Positions 48,492 to 58,627 of a DNA stretch of 64,000 bases are shown here, one piece after another. The position numbers and the translations under genes were made by a program. Within the stretch, counting starts at the first letter, position 1; every line of letters starts with the position of its first letter. This DNA comes from Desulfopila aestuarii DSM 18488 (GTDB lineage Bacteria > Desulfobacterota > Desulfobulbia > Desulfobulbales > Desulfocapsaceae), in the NCBI RefSeq assembly GCF_900143695.1, contig NZ_FRFE01000016.1:1-64000 (forward strand), written 5' to 3'. The notes beneath the pieces are model-generated. The model was not told the DNA's origin, searched no databases, and saw only the letters and a list, made by a program, of their open reading frames with translations.

Positions 48492-49694
48492 CTACTCCAC
48501 GTGAACGACCGATGCCGCCTGTTGTGTTTTCCCCGTCACCTTTCCGACAAGCGGCGTGTGATGTTCAACAGCATGAACTGCGGAACCCTGCCGCACCTTC
48601 TGCAGACCGGCCGTGATCACCATTTCCCCACCTTTGAGCCCATCATTTACCATGACTTTCTCACCAATATTTCTGCCACTTTCGATGATACGGTTCTCCA
48701 CCTTCGATTCACTGTTCACCAGCAAGAGCACTGCCTGGCCCTTGCTGTTACGACTGATGCTTGCTGCAGGCACCAGAATAGCATCCTCTTTCAGGCCACT
48801 GACGATTCTCGCCCGCACAAACATACCCGGCAGCAGGTCGCGGTGCGGATTTGCAATAATAGCCCGCAGGGTAACCCCGCCCGTGGTCTGGTCAACGGTG
48901 ACATCGGAAAATTCAAGCGATCCTGTTTCACCATATTCGGAACCGTCCTCAAGCAGAATCCTGACCTGCTGCTTTGCCATGTCGCCCCCGGCAATCACAC
49001 CTGCTGACAGGTCCTTTTTCAATTTGAGAAGTTCCATACTTGACTGAGTGACATCGACATAGAGGGGATCGAGCTGTTGAATGGTAGCAAGCGCAGTACT
49101 CTGCTGGGCCGTCACCAGGGCTCCTTCGGAAATCATTGACTTGCCGATACGACCGCTGATGGGGGCTGTCACCCTGGTATACTCAAGATCAATACGAGCG
49201 CTGTTCAATGCCGCCTCAGCGGCAGCAACATCAGCAATCGCCTGTTTCCAGCTCGCCTCGATCTCAATCTGGTCCAATTCGCTGACAGATTTCGTTTTCA
49301 CCAGAACCCGGTAGCGCTCGGCTTTCAAGCGTGCGGATTGTTCCACTGCCCGAGCCCGGGCCAGACTCGCGACAGCGCTGTCAACCCTGGCCTGATAGAC
49401 GGCCGGATCAATCTGGTAGAGCAGCTGCCCTGCAGTCACTTCACTGCCTTCCACAAAGAGTCGTTTTTGAATAATGCCGTTCACCTGGGGCCGGACTTCG
49501 GCAACGCGGAAAGGTGCTGTCCGACCTGGAAGTTCCACTTGAAGCTCCACCGACTGTGGTTGAACCGTAACAACATCAACCTCGACCGGTCCCTGCACCA
49601 TCATCGCCTTCTCCTTCTCCTGCTGGCAGCCACCAAGCAGCAGACCTGCAAGCAGAGCCGCCATGAAAACATGCTTTTTTTTCTGCAATTTCAT
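48492..49694 (-). CDS. acrA: RND efflux periplasmic adaptor lipoprotein (AcrA-like)
   Basis: 400 residues. A lipoprotein signal with L-L-L-G-G-C in MAALLAGLLLGGCQQ is followed by the barrel-sandwich hybrid domain (QVNGIIQKRLFVEGSEVTAG), a helical hairpin (ARAVEQSARLKAERYRVLVK), GRIGKSMISEGALVTAQQST, and the beta-barrel and membrane-proximal parts. It bridges the RND pump and the outer-membrane channel. First gene of the operon; the predicted promoter with AcrR-like operator lies about 80 bases upstream of its ATG. Confidence 0.94.
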   Translation of the reverse strand: MKLQKKKHVFMAALLAGLLLGGCQQEKEKAMMVQGPVEVDVVTVQPQSVELQVELPGRTAPFRVAEVRPQVNGIIQKRLFVEGSEVTAGQLLYQIDPAVYQARVDSAVASLARARAVEQSARLKAERYRVLVKTKSVSELDQIEIEASWKQAIADVAAAEAALNSARIDLEYTRVTAPISGRIGKSMISEGALVTAQQSTALATIQQLDPLYVDVTQSSMELLKLKKDLSAGVIAGGDMAKQQVRILLEDGSEYGETGSLEFSDVTVDQTTGGVTLRAIIANPHRDLLPGMFVRARIVSGLKEDAILVPAASISRNSKGQAVLLLVNSESKVENRIIESGRNIGEKVMVNDGLKGGEMVITAGLQKVRQGSAVHAVEHHTPLVGKVTGKTQQAASVVHVE

Positions 49695-50038
49695 AATATT
49701 TACACCTACATTATTGGAAAATACACGCCAACAAGGACGTATTGTTTGTTCAACTCATCAACACGGATCGTCCTTATATATACATTCATGCATGTATGTA
49801 AAGAGGTTTTTTCTCTATCGGTCGTTTTACAATACCGTCTTACATGGCGACGCCACCCTCTACCGGGCTTAACTACACGAATATATCTGTTATACGAATC
49901 GAGACCATTCAGCTGTTGCCAAAAGATTCATCTTTGCAGCAAACATAGAAAGTTGTAGATTGCTGGCACACATAACTGTCACCCATGCCTGAACACCGAC
50001 GGATCTTTCCTCAACATCCCATCGAAAAAGACATCTCC
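49695..50038. promoter_or_regulatory. divergent regulatory region, efflux operon and LysE gene
   Basis: 344 bases. On the minus strand TTTACA (49797-49802) and TATATA (49775-49780) lie 16 bases apart as a sigma70-type promoter for the efflux operon. The AcrR-like operator covers this spacer. A TGGCAC at 49959-49964 lacks the GC of a sigma54 promoter. Confidence 0.55.
49777..49800 (-). promoter_or_regulatory. AcrR-type operator of efflux operon
   Basis: Read on the minus strand, the 24 bases begin TACATACAT, have centre GCAT and end GAATGTATATA. The E. coli AcrR box, as I recall it, is TACATACAT, four bases, GAATGTATGTA: a near-exact match outside the centre. It lies between the -35 and -10, so bound repressor would block polymerase. 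Confidence 0.7.
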
Positions 50039-50677
50039 ATGGATCTCCACACTTTCCTCACCTGCCTTGCGGCTGTTACCCTGCTCACCCTCACCCCTGG
50101 AGTCGACACCATGTTGATTATCCGTAACAGTGCCCGCGGCGGTTGGTGGGACGGGGCAGTGAGCAGTCTTGGCATCTGCAGCGGACTCTTCATTCACGCC
50201 TCTATCTCAGCTCTTGGCATCTCAATTCTGCTGTTGCAGACCGCCTGGGCATTTACGGCTCTTAAAATCGTCGGAGCCTGCTATCTCATCTGGCTGGGAG
50301 GCAGCAGCTTGTGGAAGGTTGTGACTCATCGTGGTGGGGGGGTTCGTTTTGCAGAACCTGCGGTGCGGGAACAACGCTTCTCATTTCTCCGCTCGTTTCG
50401 TGAAGGTTTTCTTTCCAACGTTCTCAATCCCAAGGCCATTCTCTTTTATATGGCCTTTCTACCGCAGTTTATCGATCCGACCGGGCCGCCACTCAGCCAG
50501 TCGCTTCTGGTTGCCACCATTCACTTCACCGTGGCAATGGGCTATCAATGCCTGTTGGCCTCAATGGTTGACCGGGCCCGCACCTGGCTGCAACAGCCGA
50601 AAATTAGTCGAATATTCGATACACTTACCGGTTCTGTGCTCGTCTACATTGGTGCCCGGCTTGCCCTTGACAGATAA
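50039..50677 (+). CDS. LysE/RhtB family amino-acid exporter
   Basis: A 212-residue inner-membrane exporter of six helices. MDLHTFLTCLAAVTLLTLTP, GVDTMLIIRNSARGGWWDGA, GICSGLFIHASISALGISIL and FREGFLSNVLNPKAILFYMA are the RhtB signature regions (P-G-x-D...N-P-K-A). The start at 50039 is chosen by family comparison; the ribosome binding site is weak and an earlier ATG at 49985 is open. The substrate may be threonine, homoserine or lysine; unknown. It is divergent from the efflux operon. Confidence 0.88.
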   Translation: MDLHTFLTCLAAVTLLTLTPGVDTMLIIRNSARGGWWDGAVSSLGICSGLFIHASISALGISILLLQTAWAFTALKIVGACYLIWLGGSSLWKVVTHRGGGVRFAEPAVREQRFSFLRSFREGFLSNVLNPKAILFYMAFLPQFIDPTGPPLSQSLLVATIHFTVAMGYQCLLASMVDRARTWLQQPKISRIFDTLTGSVLVYIGARLALDR

Positions 50678-50848
50678 CCTCATTATCCTCTCCACGCGAC
50701 CCGTCTTGACGTTTGCCAGGATATTCCTGTAGACTTTTGACAAAACGCTGATACATCAACATTCTGTAATTTTGTACTTTCCGCCAGCTCTTGCACTTCT
50801 CCTCGACTATAAGAGCGCCGGCATATTTTTGAGACTGGAACCATCCGC

Positions 50849-53800
50849 ATGCACCTGCCCAAACAATTCCGTTTGCCTGCCTGGAGCCAGGCCTGGCTGC
50901 TCGTCCTTGTTGCCTTCCTGCTGACACCGCAACCAAAGGCAGTCTACGGAGCCGGTGCAGGACTTCCCAGCCGACAGCTGCATTTCGAACGGATCAACGA
51001 ACAGCAGGGGCTCTCCTCGAAAACCCTGACCTGTGGTTTACAAGACCATTACGGTTTTCTCTGGTTTGGCTCGGAAGATGGCCTTATCCGCTATGACGGC
51101 TACACCTTCAAGGAATACATCTTTAACCCAACAGACCCGCATTCGCTTGCCTCCAACCTGGTCTATGCCCTGACGGAAGACAGCCAGGGAAATCTTTGGG
51201 TCGGCACGGTGGGCGGCGGACTTAACCGCTATGACCGCAGTAATGACAGTTTCATCCGCTACCAGCATGAACCTGACAATCCGCAATCACTCTCCCATAA
51301 CGGGGTAATCTCCCTGCTGGAAGATTCGAGCGGCAACCTCTGGATCGGCACCGAAGGTGGTGGCCTCAACCGGCTGGGTCCGGACCGGAAAACCTTTGTC
51401 CGTTACACCAATGATCCGGATAATGAGAAGAGTCTTGCCAACAACACCATCTGGCATCTCTATGAGGATAGCAAGCACCGGCTCTGGGTAGGCACTTTCG
51501 GTGGCGGCTTGGACCTGTATCAACCAAATACAGACAGTTTTACCCATTTTCGCCACCAGGAAAGCAACCCCGACAGTCTCGCCAGCAATTCCATCGGCGC
51601 CATTTTCGAGGACAGCACGGGAAGGCTCTGGGTAGGTTCAATCAATGGAGGGCTGTGCCGCTTCGATCCCGAAACCGGCAGGGCCATTCATTATCAATAC
51701 AATCCCGATGGAGGAATCAGTCATAACCATATTTGGGGTATCCATGAAGACGAGAGCGGCCTTCTCTGGCTGACGAGCTTTGGCGGCGGGCTGATGCTTT
51801 TTGACCCGGCCACCGGAAAGGCTTCGACCTACCGTCACAACCCGACAGTAGCCAATAGTCTCAGTAGCGATTTTGTCTGGTTTATGATGGAAAGCCAAGA
51901 TGATATTATCTGGATCGGTACCGATGGCGAAGGCCTGAACAAACTGGTCAAAAGAGCAAGGCACTTCAATCATCTGCTCACTGATACGACCCAGCCGTTC
52001 AGCCTGAGTTATAACGGAATAACCGGTGCTGCCGAAGGGAAAAATGGGTTACTGTGGCTGGCCAATGACGGCGGCGGTTTTCAACGTCTCGATCTGGCCG
52101 GGAACTCATCTCGTCTTTTCCGCCATGAACCGGATAACCCCAATTCGCTGGTCAGCGATCTGGCCGAAGTGATCCTGGTTGATCGTCTGGGGACCGTCTG
52201 GGTAGGAACCTACAATGGTCTTTCCGCCTACAATCCGCACACAGGGATTTTTAAAACATATCTGCATACCCCTGACAGTCCCGACTCACTCTCTGACAAC
52301 CGGATCTGGTCTCTGATGGAGGACAGCGAAGGCAATCTCTGGGTCGGGACTCGTAGCGGGCTTAATCGCCTATCCCCAGACCGGAACACAATTACCCGGC
52401 TAGCCCATCGCGACGACCAACCGGAATCGCTCAGCGACAACGGCATCTGGACTATTTTTGAAGACAGCCATCACACCATCTGGATCGGCACTGACAACGG
52501 ACTCAACCGGATGTGGCAGAATGGACAAGGTTTCGACCACTTTTTTTCCGTCCAGAATGATCCGCACAGTCTCAGCCACAACAACATCACGGCAATTCAT
52601 GAAGACCGAAGAGGAAATCTCTGGGTCGGCACCACCGGCGGATTGAACAAACTCGCTCACAGTGGTAAAGGCTTCAGCCGGTTTACCGTCGAGAACGGCC
52701 TTATCTCCAATTCCATTCGCTCCATTATGGAAGATGACCGCTCCTTCCTCTGGATCACCACGGTGAAAGGGTTGACCCGGTTTAACCCGGAATCAAATAC
52801 CTTTGAAAACTTTGACCGGAATGACGGCCTGCAGGGGAGCGAATTCAGCAGGGCCCACTGCAGAACCAAGAGTGGGGAAATGCTGATCGGCGGACGCGAC
52901 GGTATCAATATTTTCAAACCGGAAAAGATCGTCCGCAACAGTCACGTCCCTCCAGTCTACCTCACCACTATCGAAAAACAGGATGGCAGTATCGTTCACC
53001 CGAACCTGGGAGCTCCCCGGCCAATAAATCTGAATTATACCGATAATACAGTCACTTTTGAGTTCACTGCCCTCGATTACAGTAACCCGCAGCATAACAG
53101 CTATGCCTACCTGCTGGAGGGCTTTGACCGGGACTGGATCAGCGCCGGAAATCGGCGCACTGCCACCTACACTAACCTCGACGGCGGTAACTATTTATTT
53201 CGGGTAAAAGGCTCAAACAACCATAATCTCTGGAATAATGAAGGCAGCAGTATAGCACTTGTGGTCGCTGCACCACCCTGGCAACGCTGGTGGGCCTACT
53301 GTCTCTATCTTCTTCTGGCCGCCGGAATCTTCTCGAGCCTGGTCACCTTGAAAGCGTCCCAACACCGGAAACGACTTGCTGCCGTGCAGCAGATCAACGA
53401 AGAGTTACAACATGAGATTTCCGATCGCCAGAAGGCGGAGCAGGCCCTGCATGAGAGTGAAAAGCGACTGAGCATGGCGCTTGAAGCATCCCGGCTGGGA
53501 ATATGGGAGTTTTATCCCCAAGAAGGCACGACCTATTATAGCGACACCTGGTTTACCATGCTGGGTTACGCTCCCGGCGAATTTCCTCACAATTATCAGA
53601 CCTGGGCTGAACTCCTGCATCCCGATGACCTGGAACCCAACGAAAGTTTCATCCGGCAGCTCCTCGCTGACAAGGGCGACAGCTTTAACCTCGAATTTCG
53701 CATGCGGGCCAAAGACGGGAGATACCGCTGGATCCAGGGAGTCGGCAAGACCTTCAGCCGAGATGCTGAAAACAAGATCACCCACATGTGCGGTGTCCAC

Positions 53801-55399
53801 CTCGATATCACAGAGAAAAAAGAGTGGTTGAACATGATCGAGGCAAGTGAACGACGCTATCGCGAGCTCTTTGACGAGGCGCCGATCATGTATGTCATTT
53901 TGGAGGACCGGGACGGAAAGGCCTGGATACGTGACGCCAACAACACCTTCGTTTCCACCTTAGGATATGGACGTGAAGAAGTCTTAAACACCCTGCTCTC
54001 CAACTATTACGCCCCAGTTTCGAGATCACTGATTCTCGCCCGCAAAAATTACAACCAGATCGTTAACCGCACCTTCCAGCCGGAAGAACGGCAGCTGCTT
54101 ACCCGTGACGGTCGAACCATCGACTGCCTGCTCCACGCCAGTCCGGAAATGGCAGAAGACGGTACCGTCAGCGCTATCCGTGCCATGTTTCTTGACATCT
54201 CCCACAAAAAGCACGCAGAAGCAGAAAGAAACAGGTTGGAGAGCGCCCTGTACCAAGCCCAGAAAATGGAGGCCATAGGAACCCTTGCTGGCGGTATCGC
54301 CCACGACTTCAACAACATCCTGGCGGCCATTATCGGTTATTGCGATCTACTGCTCCTGGAAATGAAAGAAGACTCTCCGTTTTTTTCCAAGGTCAAACAG
54401 ATCAGCCTCGCCGGGGCCAGAGCCAGGGATCTGGTACAACAAATTCTCACCTTCAGCCGTCGCAACGAACGAAAGCTGGAACCCATGCAGATCGCACCGG
54501 TGGTCGAGGAAGCGCTGAAACTGCTACGATCTACCCTTCCAGCGTCGATCAGTATCAACGCCAAGATCAGCGAGAATCTGCCCAACATAACCGCCGATCC
54601 GACCCAGGTTCACCAGATCATCATGAACCTCTGTACCAACAGTGCCCAGGCAATGCCCGACGGTGGCGATATCAACGTAGCCCTCGATGCCCTGGTTCTT
54701 GAAGAAAATGACCGTCGACTCCTTCCACACCTGCAGCCAGGTCATTATATCCGCCTGACAATAGCCGACACCGGTGAAGGTATTCCCACCGAACATCTGG
54801 CAAACATCTTCACCCCTTATTTCACTACCAAGGACAAGGCAAAGGGCACAGGGCTCGGTCTTGCCGTGGTCCACGGCATTATCCAAAGCTACCAAGGGGC
54901 GATCGAGGTACAGAGTCCGGCAAACAAGGGTACCATCATTACTGTGTTGATTCCTTCTACCGAGGCGGAACAATTGCCCCAACCTGCGCTAGTCACCAGT
55001 GTCCGCGCCGGCAGTCGTGAACATATCCTCTTTGTCGATGACGAGCCAATGCTGGTGGATATCTATAGACAGATCCTGAGTGCGCTCGATTACCAGGTTA
55101 CCGCCATCACCTCCAGCCGAAAAGCGCTTGCCCTCTTTTCCAACAACCCCGATCAGTTTGACATGCTCATCTCTGATATGACCATGCCGGAACTCACCGG
55201 CGACAGACTTGCCAGGCAAGCCAAGAGCCTCCGGCCGGATCTGCCGGTCATCCTGCTGACCGGATTCAGCGAAAAACTGCAGGAACAAACCAGTGAAGAC
55301 CTGGCTGTTGAGGGCCTGTTGTTCAAACCGGTTGACAAGGGTGAACTTGCTGCCACCATCCGCACCATTCTTGAAAACAGGAAACCGAAGGTGCCTTAA
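50849..55399 (+). CDS. hybrid histidine kinase with beta-propeller sensor
   Basis: 1,516 residues. A signal/anchor (~8-35, LLVLVAFLLTPQ) is followed by about fourteen 'two-component regulator propeller' repeats (L-W-V/I-G-T-x-G-G-G-L-N-R, e.g. GNLWVGTVGGGLNRYD), making two propellers in the periplasm (~45-680). A Y_Y_Y domain (YLLEGFDRDWISAGNRRTAT), one transmembrane helix (~815), two PAS domains (~875-990, ~1000-1120), HisKA with IAHDFNN (His ~1150), HATPase (ADTGEGIP, GTGLGLAVVHG) and a receiver (VDDEP ~1396, Asp in LISDMTMPE ~1441) follow. Unlike Bacteroidetes relatives it has no DNA-binding domain. The ligand is unknown; such propellers often sense glycans. Weak ribosome binding site. Confidence 0.9.
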   Translation: MHLPKQFRLPAWSQAWLLVLVAFLLTPQPKAVYGAGAGLPSRQLHFERINEQQGLSSKTLTCGLQDHYGFLWFGSEDGLIRYDGYTFKEYIFNPTDPHSLASNLVYALTEDSQGNLWVGTVGGGLNRYDRSNDSFIRYQHEPDNPQSLSHNGVISLLEDSSGNLWIGTEGGGLNRLGPDRKTFVRYTNDPDNEKSLANNTIWHLYEDSKHRLWVGTFGGGLDLYQPNTDSFTHFRHQESNPDSLASNSIGAIFEDSTGRLWVGSINGGLCRFDPETGRAIHYQYNPDGGISHNHIWGIHEDESGLLWLTSFGGGLMLFDPATGKASTYRHNPTVANSLSSDFVWFMMESQDDIIWIGTDGEGLNKLVKRARHFNHLLTDTTQPFSLSYNGITGAAEGKNGLLWLANDGGGFQRLDLAGNSSRLFRHEPDNPNSLVSDLAEVILVDRLGTVWVGTYNGLSAYNPHTGIFKTYLHTPDSPDSLSDNRIWSLMEDSEGNLWVGTRSGLNRLSPDRNTITRLAHRDDQPESLSDNGIWTIFEDSHHTIWIGTDNGLNRMWQNGQGFDHFFSVQNDPHSLSHNNITAIHEDRRGNLWVGTTGGLNKLAHSGKGFSRFTVENGLISNSIRSIMEDDRSFLWITTVKGLTRFNPESNTFENFDRNDGLQGSEFSRAHCRTKSGEMLIGGRDGINIFKPEKIVRNSHVPPVYLTTIEKQDGSIVHPNLGAPRPINLNYTDNTVTFEFTALDYSNPQHNSYAYLLEGFDRDWISAGNRRTATYTNLDGGNYLFRVKGSNNHNLWNNEGSSIALVVAAPPWQRWWAYCLYLLLAAGIFSSLVTLKASQHRKRLAAVQQINEELQHEISDRQKAEQALHESEKRLSMALEASRLGIWEFYPQEGTTYYSDTWFTMLGYAPGEFPHNYQTWAELLHPDDLEPNESFIRQLLADKGDSFNLEFRMRAKDGRYRWIQGVGKTFSRDAENKITHMCGVHLDITEKKEWLNMIEASERRYRELFDEAPIMYVILEDRDGKAWIRDANNTFVSTLGYGREEVLNTLLSNYYAPVSRSLILARKNYNQIVNRTFQPEERQLLTRDGRTIDCLLHASPEMAEDGTVSAIRAMFLDISHKKHAEAERNRLESALYQAQKMEAIGTLAGGIAHDFNNILAAIIGYCDLLLLEMKEDSPFFSKVKQISLAGARARDLVQQILTFSRRNERKLEPMQIAPVVEEALKLLRSTLPASISINAKISENLPNITADPTQVHQIIMNLCTNSAQAMPDGGDINVALDALVLEENDRRLLPHLQPGHYIRLTIADTGEGIPTEHLANIFTPYFTTKDKAKGTGLGLAVVHGIIQSYQGAIEVQSPANKGTIITVLIPSTEAEQLPQPALVTSVRAGSREHILFVDDEPMLVDIYRQILSALDYQVTAITSSRKALALFSNNPDQFDMLISDMTMPELTGDRLARQAKSLRPDLPVILLTGFSEKLQEQTSEDLAVEGLLFKPVDKGELAATIRTILENRKPKVP

Positions 55400-55587
55400 C
55401 CAACCCTTACCAGAGGGCCGCATGGTCGGGATAAATCCCTATTGTGTTATGATAATTCTGCCCCCCATGGTATGATTTTTTTAATGAATAGCCGTCAATG
55501 AGACTCAATTTCTGCTGTAAATATATGTCTCCTACCGAAAAAGATATGAACGGTAATAAGAGACAGCCACAGAAAGCATAAAACCCT

Positions 55588-58476
55588 ATGGTTGATCACA
55601 GCACGAGAAAGACGCAAGAGTCGGAGAGGAAGCAGCCCAAAGGACACGACTCATCATCCTCATTGGCACCAGCCTCCAGCTATGCCGAAGAAATCAACCG
55701 GGTTCTTTTCGCTATTGCCGACGCGGTCAATACAACAGAAGATCTTAACGAACTGTATAGAACCATACATATGGTGCTCGGTAGCGTTATCGATGTCACC
55801 AATTTCTTCATTGCCATTGTCGACAGCAGGCAGCAAACCTTATATTTTCCCTATCATGTCGACACAGTAGACCGAGTCTATCCTTCTATCAGTGATTTCG
55901 ATACCAGCACATCACTCACCGGTCTTCTCGTCAAAGAGCGCAAACCATTGCTGATGCGAACCGAGGCCCTGCAGAGGCGTGCTTCACAAAATGGCATACG
56001 GGGGTCGCAGCCGCTTGTCTGGATGGGCAGTCCGCTTTTCATTCGCGACGAGGTTATTGGTGTTATTGCTGTACAAAGTTACACTGACGGCTTGTTGTAT
56101 AATGAATCTGATCTACAGATTCTGGTGGCAGTCTCTCATCATATTGCGGTGGCTATTGACAGAAAGCGGTTTCTCGACAAGCTGCAAAAGAGTGAAGAGC
56201 AATACCGTGAGTTAGTGGAAAATGCCAACAGCATTATTTTGCGAATGGACGGTCAAGGCAGGATCCTGTTCATGAATGAATTCGCTCAGCGTTTTTTTGG
56301 TTATACCGCCGACGAAATCATCGGGAGAAATGTGGTGGGGACTATCCTCCAAGCCACTGACCCGGCCAACACAGATCTGCATGCTTTCACTGACTATATC
56401 GGAAACTTGTCTGAACTCCATAAAACCTACGAATTCGAAAATGTTCGCCGTGACGGCACGCATGCCTGGATTTCCTGGACCAATAAGCCTTCTTTCAATG
56501 CCGTCGGTGAGGTCGTCGATATTCTTTGTGTCGGAAATGATATCACCGAGCAAAAAGCGATGGAACAGGCGCTGCAGGAAAAGAACCAGGAACTTGAGCG
56601 GTACTTTAATCTGAGCCTCGACCTTCTCTGCATTGCCACAACACATGGCCATTTTGTAAAGGTCAATTCTCAATGGCAGAAAAGTCTGGGGTATTCCGAA
56701 GACGAACTTGTCGGCAGGAGTTTTTTAGACCTGGTGCATCCGGACGATATCGAGACGACTCTTAACGAAATGGCCAGGCTTGAAGATAGGAAGAACACTG
56801 AATATTTTCAAAACCGCTACAGGTGCAAAGACGGCAGTTACCGATGGATAGAATGGTGTTCGAGGGCACCTGAAGGTCATTTCATCTATGCCGTTGCCCG
56901 AGACATCACTGATCGAAAGAAGGCGGAGAAAGAACTACAGCAAAGTGAAGAAACTTTTCGCAATATCGTGCACGAGTCGCCCATGGGCATCCACATGTAC
57001 GAACTGCAGGACAACGACCGTCTGATCTTCATCGGTGCAAACCCCGCCGCCGACAAAATGCTTGGTGTTGACAATGCAAATTTTGTCGGCATGACACTTG
57101 AAGATGCTTTTCCACCACTCAAGGAGACCGAAATTCCATATCGCTACCGTCGTGCTGCTCTCTATGGAGAAAACTGGCGAACTGAGCAGATTACGTTTAA
57201 TGATGGCGAAATATCCGGTGCTTTTGAAGTGTATGTCTTTCAGATGTCACAGGGCAAAGTGGCTGTACTCTTTAACGACATCACCGAGCGAAAACAACAA
57301 GAGGAGGAAAAGACCAGGCTGCAGCAGCAACTGACGCAAGCGCAGAAAATGGAATCTGTAGGTCGATTGGCGGGTGGAGTTGCCCATGATTTTAACAATA
57401 TGCTTGGGGTCATTCTTGGCCATACCGACCTGGCACTCCAGCATATGGAACCAGATAAGCCGCTTTATGCAAGTCTTCAGGCAATCAGCAAGGCAGCCAG
57501 GCATTCCGCCAACCTGACAAAGCAACTTCTGGCATTCGCCCGCAAACAGACGGTCACGCCTCAAGTGCTCGATCTCAATGAGACCGTCAGCGGCATGTTG
57601 AGCATGCTGCGTCGTCTTATCGGCGAGGACATTGAGCTCGCCTGGATACCGGGCGAGACTATGGGGATGGTTAAAATCGATCCCACCCAGATAGACCAGA
57701 TTCTTGTAAACCTCTGCATCAACGCCAGAGACGCTATCACCAGTACCGGCACAATTACCATCAAGACTGGTACAGCTGTCCTCGACAAACTCTACTGCTC
57801 GACACATTCAGGCTTTGTACCAGGAGATTACGTTCTGCTCGTTGTCAATGACAATGGCTGCGGCATGGCCCAGGAAACAAAGGCACAGCTGTTTGAGCCT
57901 TTCTTCACCACCAAAGAGGTGGGGAAAGGCACCGGGCTGGGCCTTGCGACTATCTATGGAATTATCAAGCAGAACAGTGGCCTCATACATGTTGATAGCG
58001 AGCCTGGTCAAGGAACGACTTTCACAATTTACCTGCCGAAACGTACCTCCACTGCTTTGCCCCAAAAGACGAGCAGCACAATTGCCGCTGAAGAACAGGG
58101 TGACGAAACAGTTCTTCTCGTTGAAGATGAACAGATGATCCTCGACATGACCGCAATAATGCTGGAACAGCAGGGTTACAAAGTGCTGACTGCTGTGACT
58201 CCAGGCGATGCCATTCGTCTTGCCCGCGATTATACGGGCAAAATCCATCTACTCATCACCGATGTCGTCATGCCTGAAATGAACGGCAAGGATCTCGCAA
58301 AAAACCTGCTATCTTTGCATCCCAATCTCAAACGCCTCTTCATGTCCGGCTATACAGCCGATGTTATTGCCCATCATGGGGTTCTCGACGAGGGGGTCCA
58401 CTTCATCCAGAAACCATTTTCCATGGCTGATCTCAGCAAGAAAGTGCGAGAAGTTCTAATGATCGATCTCGCGTGA
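55588..58476 (+). CDS. cytosolic hybrid histidine kinase, GAF-PAS3-HK-REC
   Basis: 962 residues, no transmembrane segment. A GAF domain (~30-200, SSYAEEINRVLFAIADAVNT...VIAVQSYTDG) is followed by three PAS domains (~205-325, 330-450, 460-590), HisKA with GGVAHDFNNMLGVILGHTDL (His ~600), HATPase (DNGCGMAQETK, GTGLGLATIYG) and a C-terminal receiver (LVEDEQMILDM, Asp in LITDVVMPEMNG ~892). A multi-sensor kinase for soluble signals. It follows the propeller kinase after 188 bases in the same direction, perhaps with its own promoter. No cognate DNA-binding regulator is adjacent on this strand. Confidence 0.92.
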   Translation: MVDHSTRKTQESERKQPKGHDSSSSLAPASSYAEEINRVLFAIADAVNTTEDLNELYRTIHMVLGSVIDVTNFFIAIVDSRQQTLYFPYHVDTVDRVYPSISDFDTSTSLTGLLVKERKPLLMRTEALQRRASQNGIRGSQPLVWMGSPLFIRDEVIGVIAVQSYTDGLLYNESDLQILVAVSHHIAVAIDRKRFLDKLQKSEEQYRELVENANSIILRMDGQGRILFMNEFAQRFFGYTADEIIGRNVVGTILQATDPANTDLHAFTDYIGNLSELHKTYEFENVRRDGTHAWISWTNKPSFNAVGEVVDILCVGNDITEQKAMEQALQEKNQELERYFNLSLDLLCIATTHGHFVKVNSQWQKSLGYSEDELVGRSFLDLVHPDDIETTLNEMARLEDRKNTEYFQNRYRCKDGSYRWIEWCSRAPEGHFIYAVARDITDRKKAEKELQQSEETFRNIVHESPMGIHMYELQDNDRLIFIGANPAADKMLGVDNANFVGMTLEDAFPPLKETEIPYRYRRAALYGENWRTEQITFNDGEISGAFEVYVFQMSQGKVAVLFNDITERKQQEEEKTRLQQQLTQAQKMESVGRLAGGVAHDFNNMLGVILGHTDLALQHMEPDKPLYASLQAISKAARHSANLTKQLLAFARKQTVTPQVLDLNETVSGMLSMLRRLIGEDIELAWIPGETMGMVKIDPTQIDQILVNLCINARDAITSTGTITIKTGTAVLDKLYCSTHSGFVPGDYVLLVVNDNGCGMAQETKAQLFEPFFTTKEVGKGTGLGLATIYGIIKQNSGLIHVDSEPGQGTTFTIYLPKRTSTALPQKTSSTIAAEEQGDETVLLVEDEQMILDMTAIMLEQQGYKVLTAVTPGDAIRLARDYTGKIHLLITDVVMPEMNGKDLAKNLLSLHPNLKRLFMSGYTADVIAHHGVLDEGVHFIQKPFSMADLSKKVREVLMIDLA

Positions 58477-58627
58477 ACCTATAATCACCCGGTTAGAGGT
58501 TGTATTTCCCGGTATTTTTTCATGCAAGAGTTTAGGTCTGAAGCATTGGTGAAATTCATCTGCCTCAAGGACATTTTCCTGTCATGCGGTACCGGTAAAG
58601 GAGGCACGTTCCAATTCTTCGGTCCAG

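Noticed and set aside
49958-49975. TGGCACACATAACTG as sigma54 promoter of the LysE gene
   Set aside because: The -24 half fits, but the -12 position lacks GC.
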